A stretch of DNA of 64,000 bases from Pedobacter punctiformis (GCF_027213715.1 NZ_JAPWGM010000001.1:1240001-1304000); one strand, 5' to 3'; positions 1-8,720 are shown, numbered from the stretch's first letter. The notes: generated by a model from the sequence alone, not told the origin. Translations and numbers: made by a program.

Positions 1-2
1 CT

Positions 3-989
3 TTTGGTAAAGTTTTTACAGATCATATGTTCGTTGCTGATTATGAGGACGGCGAATGGAAAAATTTACAGATTATTCCTTATGGCCCAATTCCAATGAG
101 CCCGGCAATTTCTGCATTACACTATGGTCAGGCAATTTTCGAAGGATTAAAAGCTTATCGCCAGCCAAACGGTCAAATCAGTGTTTTTCGTGCAAATAAA
201 AACTTTGAGCGTTTTAATAAATCGGCATCAAGAATGTCTATGCCAACTGTTCCTGAAGAAATTTTTATGCAGGGATTGGCTGCTTTAATCAGTATTGATG
301 AAAAATGGGTTCCTTCACAAGAAGATTACGCTTTATATATTCGTCCGGTAATGTTTGCTACTGATCCTTATTTAGGCGTTAAAGCATCAGATACCTATAA
401 ATTTGCTTTATTAACTACGCCAACAGGTCCTTACTACAGCAAAGCTTTAAAAGTTAAAATAGAAACTGAGTTTACACGTGCGGATGAAGGTGGTGTTGGT
501 TATGCTAAAACAGCTGGTAACTATGCCCGCTCCCTGTATCCTTTTGAAGAAGCTAAAAAAGAAGGCTACGATCAGTTAATCTGGACAGATTCGGTAACAC
601 ACGAATTTATTGAAGAAGCCGGAACTGCGAATTTAATTTTTGTAATCAATGGTAAATTGGTTACACCTTCGGTAAGAAGTACAGTATTGGATGGCGTTAC
701 GCGTGATACAATTATTCAACTTGCAAAAAGTGAAGGCATAGAAGTGGAAGAACGCAGAGTTTCTGTTAAAGAGGTAATTGAAGGCATAGAAAATGGCACA
801 TTAACCGAAGCCTTTGCTGCGGGTACAGCTGCAACAGTTACTCAAATTGGAGAAATTGGCTACCAGGGTAAAACCTACCAGCTTACAGATTCGGCAACCA
901 GAACGGTGTCAAATGGTATTGCTCAGAAATTAAACGATATCCGTTACGGTTTAGCGCCTGACGAATTTGGATGGAACTGGGTATTGTAA
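3..989 (+). CDS. ilvE: Branched-chain amino acid aminotransferase (5' end outside window)
   Basis: PLP-dependent transaminase for the last step of leucine, isoleucine and valine synthesis, or the first step of their breakdown, using glutamate/2-oxoglutarate in the cytoplasm. The reading frame is open from the first base: eight residues (FGKVFTDH) precede the first visible ATG at 27 and match the conserved N-terminal region of type II (class IV fold) enzymes. About 328 residues are present, so I estimate some 25-30 are missing upstream. The AKTAGNYA motif carries the presumed PLP lysine. The EEAGTANLIF and GVTRDTI segments are also family-typical. A strong terminator follows at once, so this is the last gene of its unit. 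Confidence 0.93.
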   Translation, partial: FGKVFTDHMFVADYEDGEWKNLQIIPYGPIPMSPAISALHYGQAIFEGLKAYRQPNGQISVFRANKNFERFNKSASRMSMPTVPEEIFMQGLAALISIDEKWVPSQEDYALYIRPVMFATDPYLGVKASDTYKFALLTTPTGPYYSKALKVKIETEFTRADEGGVGYAKTAGNYARSLYPFEEAKKEGYDQLIWTDSVTHEFIEEAGTANLIFVINGKLVTPSVRSTVLDGVTRDTIIQLAKSEGIEVEERRVSVKEVIEGIENGTLTEAFAAGTAATVTQIGEIGYQGKTYQLTDSATRTVSNGIAQKLNDIRYGLAPDEFGWNWVL

Positions 990-1011
990 CCCAAATAAAT
1001 AATAAATTAAT

Positions 1012-1037
1012 GGCTTCGAAATTTCGAAGCCTTTTTT
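1012..1037 (+). terminator. Intrinsic terminator after ilvE
   Basis: A perfect 20-nt palindrome (arms GGCTTCGAAA and TTTCGAAGCC) is followed directly by six T residues, 23 nt after the ilvE stop. It has the usual form of a rho-independent terminator. Confidence 0.85.
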
Positions 1038-1129
1038 ATGCTTTTCAATTTAAGTAAAGCAACAAAAACAATACAAAAAAGGGAATCAGCTTATCCTTTT
1101 GTAAATTTCAACTTTCTAAAATCAAGCAA

Positions 1130-3250
1130 ATGAATAAATCTTTATTTTTTCTTTCAGTCGCAACTGTTTTATGCAGTTATAGTGTTCAGGCACAGAAAAA
1201 ACGACTAAGTCTGCAGCAGTCAATTGGTGCACAACCATCACTAACTAAAGCCATAAACCCGGTAAGTGGCTGGGCAGATCAAACTCATTATATTGAAAAC
1301 GATTTGCGTGAACGCAAACAATATGCGGTTGATATTAACACGGGCGAACGCACAGCTTATACACCACCACCAAAAAGTGATGTGGATGTTTTTGTTAAAG
1401 ACAAAGATGTGTACATCCAGTATGGTAAAGCTGAAGCTAAACGCCTGACCAATAATACTGATGAGGAAAAAAATCCAACTCTTTCTCCTGATGGAAAATA
1501 TGTAGCTTTTACAAAAAACAACGATTTATATGCCGTAGAAGTAGAAGGAGGAAAAGAAATAAGATATACAAGTGATGCAACTGATGTAATTTATAATGGT
1601 TGGTCATCATGGGTGTATTTTGAGGAAATTTTAGGCAGACCAACAAAATATAAAGCATTTTGGTGGGCACCAGATAGTAAGCATTTATCGTTTATGCGTT
1701 TTGATGATACCAAAGTACCGATGTTTCCAATAAACGGATCAACAGGGCAGCATGGCTATACTGAAAAAACACGTTATCCAAAAGCTGGTGATCCTAATCC
1801 GGAAGTAAAGGTTGGTTTCGTAAAATCAGAAGGCGGAGCGGTAGTTTGGGCAGATTTTAATGAAAAAGATGACCAGTATTTCGGTACGCCTTACTGGAGC
1901 TTTGATGGCTCGAGCATGATGGTGCAATGGATGAACCGCGGACAGGATGATCTTAAATTTTATTCGGTAAATCCAAATACAGGTGCTAAAAAAGAAATTT
2001 ACGATGAAAAGCAAAAAAGCTGGGTAGATTTAGATTATGATGGCCGTATTGAGTATTTGAAAGACAATAAACTGTACATCTTAAAAAGTGATAAAACAGG
2101 TTGGGCACATTTTTATCTGTATACTTTAGATGGAAAATTGCTTAACCCATTAACCAGTGGTAAATGGCAGGTTAAAGATTTGGAATTTGTGGATGAGAAA
2201 AATAAAGTAGTTTATTTTACTGCACGAAAAGAAGCATCTACCACAGTTGACCTTTACCGTGTTGATTATAGTGGTAAAAACTTAAAAAGATTAACTTTTG
2301 GAGAGTATACTCACCAGGTTAACATCTCTCCGGATGGAAAATATTTTATCACAACTTATTCTAACGTTTCTACGCCACAAAAAAGATCGTTGGTAGATAA
2401 TACAGGTAAAATTGTAAAAGAGCTGGCAAACAGCAAAGCTGATGATTTTGACGGATATGATTTTGGTAAAACAGAAATGATTACCATTCCTACAGAAGAT
2501 GGTTATAACCTTCCGGCTGTAATTACATATCCTACAGATTTTGATCAGACAAAAAAATATCCGGTTGTATTTAGCATGTATGGCGGGCCAAATGCGGGTA
2601 CCGTAAGCAATACCTGGAAAGGTACAGCCAATCAATTATGGGCTAATGAAGGGGTTATTCAAATTGTTGTAGATCACCGGGCATCTGGTCAGTTTGGAAA
2701 AGAGGGTGTAGCCCTAATGCACCGTAATTTAGGTAAATGGGAGATGTACGATTACATTACAGCTGCAAAATGGCTTAAAGCTAAACCTTGGGTAGATGAT
2801 AAGAAATTATTAATTACTGGGCATAGTTATGGTGGTTATATGACGTGTATGGCTTTAACGTATGGCGCTGATTATTTTGATTTTGGATACGGTGGTGCAC
2901 CGGTAACCAGCTGGGAACTTTACGATAGCGTTTATACAGAACGTTTTATGGATACGCCGCAAGAAAATCCGGAAGGTTACAAAGCTGCATCGGTATTAAG
3001 TTATGTAGATAAATATAAAGGCCTGTTGCGCATTATGCATGGCGATATGGATGATAACGTACACATGCAAAACACAATTCAGTTAATTGATAAATTAGAA
3101 AATGCCAATAAACATTTTGAACTAATGATTTATCCGGGCGGAAGACATGGCTGGGGTGGTGTAAAATCTGCTCATGACCGTTCAGAGCGTTACCGTTTTT
3201 ATTATCAAAACTTATTAAACAAACCAGTTCCGGCTGAGTTGTTGAAATAA
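1130..3250 (+). CDS. Dipeptidyl peptidase IV-like S9 family serine peptidase
   Basis: Exported prolyl dipeptidyl peptidase of family S9B, 706 aa, expected to release X-Pro dipeptides from peptide N-termini in the periplasm. Residues 1-22 form a signal peptide ending in VQAQ. A beta-propeller follows (about 60-450) and contains the double-Glu segment WVYFEEILGRP that binds the substrate N-terminus in DPP-IV enzymes. The C-terminal alpha/beta-hydrolase domain has the nucleophile in GHSYGGYM (Ser566), the acid in DDNVH (Asp641) and the base in GGRHGW (His673), so the triad is complete. Length is normal for the family. It is a monocistronic unit between two terminators. The exact substrate range cannot be read from sequence. 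Confidence 0.92.
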   Translation: MNKSLFFLSVATVLCSYSVQAQKKRLSLQQSIGAQPSLTKAINPVSGWADQTHYIENDLRERKQYAVDINTGERTAYTPPPKSDVDVFVKDKDVYIQYGKAEAKRLTNNTDEEKNPTLSPDGKYVAFTKNNDLYAVEVEGGKEIRYTSDATDVIYNGWSSWVYFEEILGRPTKYKAFWWAPDSKHLSFMRFDDTKVPMFPINGSTGQHGYTEKTRYPKAGDPNPEVKVGFVKSEGGAVVWADFNEKDDQYFGTPYWSFDGSSMMVQWMNRGQDDLKFYSVNPNTGAKKEIYDEKQKSWVDLDYDGRIEYLKDNKLYILKSDKTGWAHFYLYTLDGKLLNPLTSGKWQVKDLEFVDEKNKVVYFTARKEASTTVDLYRVDYSGKNLKRLTFGEYTHQVNISPDGKYFITTYSNVSTPQKRSLVDNTGKIVKELANSKADDFDGYDFGKTEMITIPTEDGYNLPAVITYPTDFDQTKKYPVVFSMYGGPNAGTVSNTWKGTANQLWANEGVIQIVVDHRASGQFGKEGVALMHRNLGKWEMYDYITAAKWLKAKPWVDDKKLLITGHSYGGYMTCMALTYGADYFDFGYGGAPVTSWELYDSVYTERFMDTPQENPEGYKAASVLSYVDKYKGLLRIMHGDMDDNVHMQNTIQLIDKLENANKHFELMIYPGGRHGWGGVKSAHDRSERYRFYYQNLLNKPVPAELLK

Positions 3251-3260
3251 TAAACCAATA

Positions 3261-3300
3261 AAAAGAAAAGCCCGATATTAACTTATCGGGCTTTTCTTTT
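3261..3300. terminator. Bidirectional terminator between convergent genes
   Basis: Arms 3261-3277 and 3284-3300 are complementary over 17 nt (core AAGCCCGATA / TATCGGGCTT), with A-rich and T-rich flanks on the two sides. It lies between the DPP-IV gene (+) and the DUF4920 gene (-) and can serve both. Confidence 0.88.
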
Positions 3301-3320
3301 TATAAAGATTTAATGTGAGC

Positions 3321-3785
3321 TTATTTGTTTAAAATAACTACACCTTTAGCTTCAAAAGCAAGTTCTTTTTTCGGGTCGGTAATTTTAGCAACCTCTTCAG
3401 CAGATTTATGTGCATCTTCAGCGTAGTGACGTAAGGTTTCTACTGAAATGGTTTGTTTTTTCGCTATGCCGTCTAAAACAACTTTTTTCCCAACAATATC
3501 CATTGGCATAAAGAAAGCATAATCTTTAAATGTAACCCGCATAGGCTCGCCATTTGGCATTTCTAATGTCATCCAGCAGCCTTTCTTTTTGCAAACATCC
3601 ACAACCTTGCCTTCAATTTTCATGTCAGCAGCATTCTTATCGCCCATAGCAGCTTCCATTTTAGCAGCTGGTTTTACATCTCCTGGCGTAACGCTTTCGC
3701 CAAATTTTTGACCCTGGTATTCTGCTTGCGCAAATGCAAAGGCAGCCAGCAAACAAAAGCTTAAGCTTAAAATAATTTTTTTCAT
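3321..3785 (-). CDS. DUF4920 domain protein, exported
   Basis: 154 aa with a clear signal peptide (about residues 1-19, ending AFAFAQ). The mature part matches the DUF4920 family of Bacteroidetes. It has an OB-fold-like core with a CKKKGCWM motif (two cysteines five residues apart), then MRVTFKDYAFFMP and a GIAKKQT segment. The function of the family is not established. The cysteine pair and small beta-rich fold could bind a metal or cofactor, but that is inference. Upstream, 68 nt before the ATG, sits the terminator hairpin of a candidate structured RNA (3853-3956), which could be this gene's leader. Confidence 0.82.
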   Translation of the reverse strand: MKKIILSLSFCLLAAFAFAQAEYQGQKFGESVTPGDVKPAAKMEAAMGDKNAADMKIEGKVVDVCKKKGCWMTLEMPNGEPMRVTFKDYAFFMPMDIVGKKVVLDGIAKKQTISVETLRHYAEDAHKSAEEVAKITDPKKELAFEAKGVVILNK

Positions 3786-3852
3786 ATCAATCTTAATTTA
3801 AATTCCGGTTATCTGATTCAAAGTTATTTAAAATTTCTCTAAATAAAGGTGC

Positions 3853-3956
3853 AAAAAAAATCCTCGCTAGTTTTCACTAACGAGGAAAATCATCCCTATT
3901 GTTATAGATCACATCCCATGATGTACAACATATTACCTTAGGCAAATGTTGAACCA
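3853..3956 (-). ncRNA. Candidate structured small RNA or 5' leader
   Basis: Read on the minus strand, a perfect TAnnTTTG -7 element (TAGTTTTG, 3970-3963) is followed about 7 nt later by a stretch rich in hairpins. The first is CAACAT...ATGTTG enclosing TTGCC-TAA-GGTAA. Short hairpins CATC/GATG and CTAT/ATAG come next. Last is a terminator-like stem, CCTCG/CGAGG plus inner TAG/CTA pairs, with eight T residues. There is no credible ORF. No clear -33 TTTG is visible. It could be a free sRNA or an attenuator leader for the DUF4920 gene that starts 68 nt downstream. I do not recognise a named family. Confidence 0.45.
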
Positions 3957-4008
3957 AAAAAGCAAAACTATTTAAAATTACGTTGTATCTTTTTGTTAAT
4001 CAGCACTT

Positions 4009-4022
4009 TGTGATAAATCACA
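4009..4022. promoter_or_regulatory. Palindromic operator candidate
   Basis: TGTGATAAATCACA: perfect 6-nt arms with a 2-nt centre, in the radA-DUF4920 gap. A related sequence, TGTTATAGATCACA, occurs at 3900-3913. It resembles a Crp/Fnr-type half-site pair, but the spacing is two bases shorter than the classic CRP site. Confidence 0.3.
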
Positions 4023-4114
4023 GGGGCGTGCCAAAAAAAAATTCCATGGGGAATTGGGTATTTTTTTTCGCGGATTGTAGAATGTTGTTGAGATGATTCC
4101 CCGTTTTACGTTTA

Positions 4115-5491
4115 TTAACCGAAAACCAGACTAAAAACTTCTTCTATTTTACTTACCGCTTTTATTTCAATCTTATATTTATCTATGGCTATCCCTTTTA
4201 AATTATATTTTGAAATATAAATGGTTTCAAAGCCTAATTTATCCGCTTCGGCAATTCGTTGCTCAATTCTATTCACGGCTCTGATTTCTCCTGACAAGCC
4301 AACCTCGGCAGCAAAACAATTTTTAGAGGAAACGGCTATATCCTGATGGGAAGAAATAATTGCGATTAAAACCGCAAGATCAATTGCCGGGTCTTCAACA
4401 CGAATGCCACCTGCAATGTTTAAGAAAACATCTTGCGTACTTAATCTAAAACCACAGCGTTTTTCAAGGACGGCCAGCAGCATGTTCATTCTTTTGGTAT
4501 CAAAGCCTGTTGCCGATCGTTGAGGTGTTCCATAAGCCGCCGGACTAACTAATGCCTGTGTTTCAATCAGCATTGGTCTGGCACCTTCCAGCATAGCTGC
4601 TATCGCAATCCCGCTTAATTCTTCATCACGTTGTGATAAGAGAATTTCTGAAGGATTTGATACCTCACGCAAGCCACTGCCCTGCATTTCGTAAATCCCA
4701 AGCTCTGCTGCTGCTCCAAATCTATTTTTAATTGAGCGTAAAATGCGGTATACGTGATGCCTGTCGCCTTCAAACTGTAAAACGGTATCAACCATGTGTT
4801 CCAGTATTTTTGGTCCGGCAATGGCACCATCTTTTGTAATATGCCCGATCAGAAAAACAGGCACACCCGTTTCTTTGGCAAAGCGAAGTAATTCTGCTGT
4901 ACACTCCCGTACCTGCGATACGCTTCCGGGCGTAGATTCTATATGTGCCGAATGTAAAGTTTGAATGGAATCGACAACCAGAATTTCGGGTTCCAGAATT
5001 TCAATTTGTTTAAAAATATTCTGTGTGGAAGTTTCTGTTAAAATATAGCAATTTCCTGATGGCTGATCAGTAATTCGTTCTGCCCTCATCTTAATTTGCT
5101 GTTCACTTTCTTCGCCTGATATGTAAAGGAGTTTTTTGCCTTTTAGGTTCAGCGCCAGTTGCAGCATTAAAGTTGATTTCCCTATTCCTGGTTCTCCACC
5201 AATTAAAATTAGCGATCCTTCTACCAATCCACCACCTAAAACCCGGTCTAATTCTTTATCTCCTGTTAAAATTCTGCGTTCGCTCGAAGATTGAATCTCA
5301 TCAACTTTACTGGGCTTGCTTAATTTACGGCTGGTTGTTTCGCTTTTCCAGGCAGGTACAGCAGCAGAATTTTTCTCTACAATTTCTTCAACAAAAGTAT
5401 TCCATTGATTGCATGAAGGGCATTTACCCAGCCATTTTGCAGATTCGTAGCCACAGCTTTGACAGAAGTACGCAGTTTTTGTTTTTGCCAA
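4115..5491 (-). CDS. radA: DNA repair protein RadA (Sms)
   Basis: RecA-like ATPase of recombinational repair that processes branch-migration intermediates in the cytoplasm; 458 aa, the usual length. In order: an N-terminal zinc finger with Cys10, Cys13, Cys24 and Cys27; Walker A GGEPGIGKST at about 98-107; Walker B ILVVDS; the RadA-specific KNRFG motif; and a C-terminal Lon-protease-like domain containing GGIRVEDPAIDLAV. All key residues are present. It is single between long intergenic regions, and nearby genes (rng, mutY, ssb) include other nucleic-acid functions but run in separate units. Confidence 0.97.
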   Translation of the reverse strand: MAKTKTAYFCQSCGYESAKWLGKCPSCNQWNTFVEEIVEKNSAAVPAWKSETTSRKLSKPSKVDEIQSSSERRILTGDKELDRVLGGGLVEGSLILIGGEPGIGKSTLMLQLALNLKGKKLLYISGEESEQQIKMRAERITDQPSGNCYILTETSTQNIFKQIEILEPEILVVDSIQTLHSAHIESTPGSVSQVRECTAELLRFAKETGVPVFLIGHITKDGAIAGPKILEHMVDTVLQFEGDRHHVYRILRSIKNRFGAAAELGIYEMQGSGLREVSNPSEILLSQRDEELSGIAIAAMLEGARPMLIETQALVSPAAYGTPQRSATGFDTKRMNMLLAVLEKRCGFRLSTQDVFLNIAGGIRVEDPAIDLAVLIAIISSHQDIAVSSKNCFAAEVGLSGEIRAVNRIEQRIAEADKLGFETIYISKYNLKGIAIDKYKIEIKAVSKIEEVFSLVFG

Positions 5492-5587
5492 TTGATTTTA
5501 GATTTTAGATTTACGAATTTAGATTTTACTGCTTGAAATAAATGAATATTTTTTGAACAATCTTAATAAGAGGTTAATCCTGCTGTA

Positions 5588-5621
5588 AAACAAAAAGCCT
5601 GACTTTAAAAAATCAGGCTTT
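5588..5621 (-). terminator. Intrinsic terminator after rng
   Basis: Arms AAAGCCTGA (5594-5602) and TCAGGCTTT (5613-5621) are perfectly complementary. On the minus strand the stem is followed by a T-rich run. It lies about 20 nt past the rng stop. Confidence 0.8.
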
Positions 5622-5641
5622 CTGTTAAATGTTATTTGAAA

Positions 5642-7192
5642 TTATAACTTAATCTCTTCGTCTTTTGATGAGATAAAGTGAAACTCATTTAAGTAATAGG
5701 ATGATTGAGCTTTAACTTTTATCCATTGGCCATATTTAAAGAACCAACGGCGTTGCAAGTTGAAAATTCCTTTTGTTATATAAGCTTCAATGTAAGGGTG
5801 AACACAAAGGGTTACGCCTTTTTCATTCTGCTCTCTTAAAATATAATTCAGGTTATTTTCAATATCATCCATTAAAACGATACTCGCTTTAATTTCTCCG
5901 GTACCACCGCAGGCCGGACATTTTTCTACCGTAACAATGTTCATTTCCGGGCGAACACGTTGTCTGGTAATTTGTACCAGGCCAAACTTGCTCGGAGGCA
6001 AAATTGTATGTTTTGCTCTGTCCAATAACATCAGCTCACGCAAATAGTCGAACAGCATTTTACGGTTTGTTGGCTTGTGCATATCGATAAAATCGATTAC
6101 CACAATGCCGCCCATATCACGTAAGCGTAATTGACGGGCAATTTCTTTAGCCGCTTCTTTATTTACCTGTAAAGCATTTTCCTCCTGGTTTTCTTTACTG
6201 GCTGTGCGGTTTCCACTGTTTACGTCTATAACGTGCAGTGCTTCGGTGTGTTCTACAACAAGGTAGGCACCGCCGGGTAAGTTTACGGTTTTGCCGAAAG
6301 CATTTTTAATTTGCTTTTCTATTCCAAAATGTTCGAAGATTGGTTCTTTTTGTTTGTACAGTTTAACAATCTTTTCCATTTCAGGAGAGATGTCGTGTAC
6401 ATAAGAACGGATATCATCATACAACTCTGGTGTACTCACATAAACGTTTGTAAAATCAGGATTCAGAATATCACGAATTAACGTAGATGATCTGTCCATT
6501 TCTCCCCAAACTCTTTTTGAAGGTTCAGTTCCAGGAACTTTCTTGATGAAGCTTTCCCATTTAGCAACTAAATCTAAAAGATCTTTTTGCATTTCGGCAA
6601 CTCCACGGCCTTCAGAAACAGTTCTGATAATTACTCCAAAATTTTGGGGCTTAATACTTTCAATAATCTTTTTTAAACGATTACGTTCGGTATTACTTTT
6701 AATTTTTTTTGATACGGATATGGTATTGGAGAATGGCACCAGTACCACATACCTGCCGGCAATAGAAAGATCGGAACTTAAACGCGGTCCCTTGGTTGAA
6801 ATAGGCTCTTTGGCAATTTGTACCGGTAAGAGCATATTTTTGCTTAGCACATCAGAAATTTTGCCTGCCTTGTTTATATCAGCTTCGAGCTTTAAATTGT
6901 CTAATAATGTGCCTGTAACCGAGCCATTACGCTTGATCTTTGTTAGCTTAATTAAAGATTGCACTTGAGGGCCCAAATCAAAATAATGCAAAAATGCATC
7001 TTTTTCATAACCAACATCCACGAAAGCAGCATTCAGGCCGGGCATAATTTTTTTAATGCGACCTAAATAAATATCGCCTACGGCGTAGTTATTATTGATT
7101 TGTTCTTTGTGAAGCTCAACAAGTTGTTTGTCTTCAATCAATGCTATGGTAACTCCGGCAGGAGTCGAATTGATAATTAATTCTTTTACCAA
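5642..7192 (-). CDS. rng: Ribonuclease G/E family endoribonuclease
   Basis: Single-strand-specific endoribonuclease for rRNA maturation and mRNA turnover; 516 aa, typical of RNase G rather than the longer RNase E. An S1 domain spans about 38-125. The catalytic core carries HVIDVNSGNRT (metal-binding Asp near 322) and GGIVVIDFIDM (second Asp near 365), followed by the zinc-link CPACGGTG near 423. The start is TTG at 7192: an in-frame TAG lies two codons upstream, and the residues after TTG (VKELIINST) match the conserved family N-terminus. It is transcribed alone and ends in a terminator. Confidence 0.95.
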   Translation of the reverse strand: MVKELIINSTPAGVTIALIEDKQLVELHKEQINNNYAVGDIYLGRIKKIMPGLNAAFVDVGYEKDAFLHYFDLGPQVQSLIKLTKIKRNGSVTGTLLDNLKLEADINKAGKISDVLSKNMLLPVQIAKEPISTKGPRLSSDLSIAGRYVVLVPFSNTISVSKKIKSNTERNRLKKIIESIKPQNFGVIIRTVSEGRGVAEMQKDLLDLVAKWESFIKKVPGTEPSKRVWGEMDRSSTLIRDILNPDFTNVYVSTPELYDDIRSYVHDISPEMEKIVKLYKQKEPIFEHFGIEKQIKNAFGKTVNLPGGAYLVVEHTEALHVIDVNSGNRTASKENQEENALQVNKEAAKEIARQLRLRDMGGIVVIDFIDMHKPTNRKMLFDYLRELMLLDRAKHTILPPSKFGLVQITRQRVRPEMNIVTVEKCPACGGTGEIKASIVLMDDIENNLNYILREQNEKGVTLCVHPYIEAYITKGIFNLQRRWFFKYGQWIKVKAQSSYYLNEFHFISSKDEEIKL

Positions 7193-7293
7193 CAGCTACA
7201 GATTTTAAGGCTTTCGCCCATTAACAAATGGATAGTAAATCAGAAAATATTGATGTAGCTGAAATTTATACAATAAAAAATCATATAAAAGTA

Positions 7294-7327
7294 TTTAAAC
7301 CTCACAGTGTTTACCATGAGGTTTAAA
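7294..7327 (-). terminator. Terminator after the HU-TPR-small basic protein unit
   Basis: Arms TTTAAACCTCA (7294-7304) and TGAGGTTTAAA (7317-7327) form a perfect 11-bp stem with a 12-nt loop, about 20 nt past the stop of the 29-aa gene. The tail is only moderately T-rich. Confidence 0.65.
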
Positions 7328-7348
7328 AAGCTATATCAAAATAAGAAA

Positions 7349-7438
7349 CTATTTTTTCTTATGTCTGTTTTTTCTTAAACGTTTTTTACGTTTGTGCGTA
7401 GCCATTTTATGTCTTTTTCTTTTTTTACCGCTTGGCAT
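7349..7438 (-). CDS. 29-aa highly basic, ribosomal-protein-like small protein
   Basis: A 29-codon ORF, ATG at 7438 and TAG at 7351-7349. It starts MPSGKKRKRHK and continues MATHKRKKRL, with roughly two thirds of residues Lys, Arg or His and no acidic residue. I recognise the pattern as a very short basic protein conserved across Bacteroidetes near HU/rng. Its composition is like tiny rRNA-binding proteins such as Thx or bL36, so a ribosomal role is likely but inferred. It lies 32 nt downstream of the TPR gene in the same direction and just before the terminator. Most gene finders would miss it because of length. Confidence 0.8.
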   Translation of the reverse strand: MPSGKKRKRHKMATHKRKKRLRKNRHKKK

Positions 7439-7470
7439 AGTTTTAAGTTTTAAATGTTTTTATTAATCTG

Positions 7471-8349
7471 TTAATTAATTTTATTCTTTAGTTCAGCCAC
7501 CTTCTTATCAATGAAAGATGATAAAGTTGGATTTGCTGCTAATTTTTTGCTTTTTAAATAAGCATCTACTGCTTCTTTGTTTTTGCCTAAATTTTCTAAA
7601 GCAGTTGCTAAATAGAAGTAGGCTTCAGGGGTAGGTGCTTCGGCAATTACCGTATTAAAACGGGGAATTGCTTTGTCAAACTGACCTGATTTTATAGAGA
7701 ATAATCCTAAATTCATGTTTGCTTTTACATTTTTAGGTTCTTTAGCAACAACTTCAAGCAGCATTGCAATACCTTGCATTGGCGCTCCTAAGCCATTTAC
7801 TATCGTAACACCCAAGCCTGTTTTAGCATCAATGTTTGTCGCATCTTTCTCTAATGCATTTTTAAAGGATGTATTGGCTTTCTGCAATAAAGCAGGCTGA
7901 GCTAAACTATCCTGTGTACTCTCAAAGGCTCTTAAGAATTTGTTTCCTGAGGCCAGCCAACTTGTTGAAGATGGATTTCCTTCGGCTACTACTTCTAAAT
8001 AAAGTGCAGATGGAGTAATTTGCTCTACATCATCCCATTTTTGGGCCAATTGCTTTGCAAGTTCAATTTTCTCAGCACCTTTAGCGTTCTGATAACTGTT
8101 TTCTAAAATGGTAATGTCTTTAGCTAAGCTTTTATTAATTACATTTTTAGCAGCTTCTGAGGCTTGTGTGATGCTTATAGAGCCAGCAGGAGGTGCCTGA
8201 GATCCAGCCATTGGACCTGAAGCGGGCATTTTGCCATTTTCTTCTGTTGGTTTTACTAAACCTTTAATATCTCTTGTAAATAAAAATGCAACAAGCAATA
8301 AAATCGCTCCTATAATGATGGTTTGTTTTGATCTGATGTTGCTATTCAC
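7471..8349 (-). CDS. Membrane-anchored tetratricopeptide repeat protein
   Basis: 292 aa. A single N-terminal hydrophobic segment (about 10-24) is followed by a Pro/Gly-rich linker (ASGPMAGSQAPPAGS) and an alpha-helical domain with TPR-type repeats. The clearest are NVKANMNLGLFSIKSGQFDKAI and PEAYFYLATALENLGKNKEA, at about 205-275. TPR arrays mediate protein-protein contacts; the partner is unknown. The gene starts 11 nt downstream of the HU gene and is followed by the 29-aa basic protein, so the three probably form one transcript. No enzymatic domain is visible. Confidence 0.8.
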   Translation of the reverse strand: MNSNIRSKQTIIIGAILLLVAFLFTRDIKGLVKPTEENGKMPASGPMAGSQAPPAGSISITQASEAAKNVINKSLAKDITILENSYQNAKGAEKIELAKQLAQKWDDVEQITPSALYLEVVAEGNPSSTSWLASGNKFLRAFESTQDSLAQPALLQKANTSFKNALEKDATNIDAKTGLGVTIVNGLGAPMQGIAMLLEVVAKEPKNVKANMNLGLFSIKSGQFDKAIPRFNTVIAEAPTPEAYFYLATALENLGKNKEAVDAYLKSKKLAANPTLSSFIDKKVAELKNKIN

Positions 8350-8360
8350 AAGGGGATATT

Positions 8361-8660
8361 TTAAGCCTCTACTTTAATTTTTTTGTTGTTTTTTACTTTA
8401 TCAACAAAAACTTTTGCTGGTTTAAAGCTTGGAACGAAATGTTCCGGGATAATTATTGCAGTGTTTTTAGAGATGTTTCTCGCAGTTTTTTGTGCTCTCT
8501 TTTTAACAACAAAGCTTCCGAAGCCTCTTACGTATACATTTTCGCCACTAATCATGCTAGTTTTGATAACTTTGAAAAATGCCTCAACCGTTTCCTGTAC
8601 GTCAACCTTCTCAATTCCGGTTTTTGTTGATATTTCTGAAATAATATCTGCCTTAGTCAT
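8361..8660 (-). CDS. HU/IHF family DNA-binding protein
   Basis: Nucleoid-associated DNA-bending protein, 99 aa. The N-terminal helices (MTKADIISEISTKTGI) dimerise. The conserved RGFGSF turn is at 45-50 and the flexible DNA-binding arm follows, with its basic tip RAQKTARNISKN and a Pro (72 or 77) in the intercalation region. A short Lys-rich tail (KNNKKIKVEA) extends past the usual ~90 residues. First gene of a unit with the TPR protein and the 29-aa basic protein, divergent from mutY. A -7-like TACTTTTG lies about 53 nt upstream of the ATG. Confidence 0.93.
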   Translation of the reverse strand: MTKADIISEISTKTGIEKVDVQETVEAFFKVIKTSMISGENVYVRGFGSFVVKKRAQKTARNISKNTAIIIPEHFVPSFKPAKVFVDKVKNNKKIKVEA

Positions 8661-8712
8661 ATTTTATTATTTATATATATTGTGTTTTAATATTATAACT
8701 GTTTTGGGGTTG

Positions 8713-8720
8713 CAAAAGTA
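8713..8720 (-). promoter_or_regulatory. -7 promoter element for the HU gene
   Basis: On the minus strand TACTTTTG fits the Bacteroidetes TAnnTTTG element, leaving a 5' leader of about 45 nt. A matching -33 TTTG is not evident, so the assignment is tentative. Confidence 0.4.

Noticed and set aside
4009..4022. Calling the palindrome a CRP site
   Set aside because: Classic CRP half-sites TGTGA/TCACA are separated by 6 nt, here by 4, so only a generic operator is proposed.
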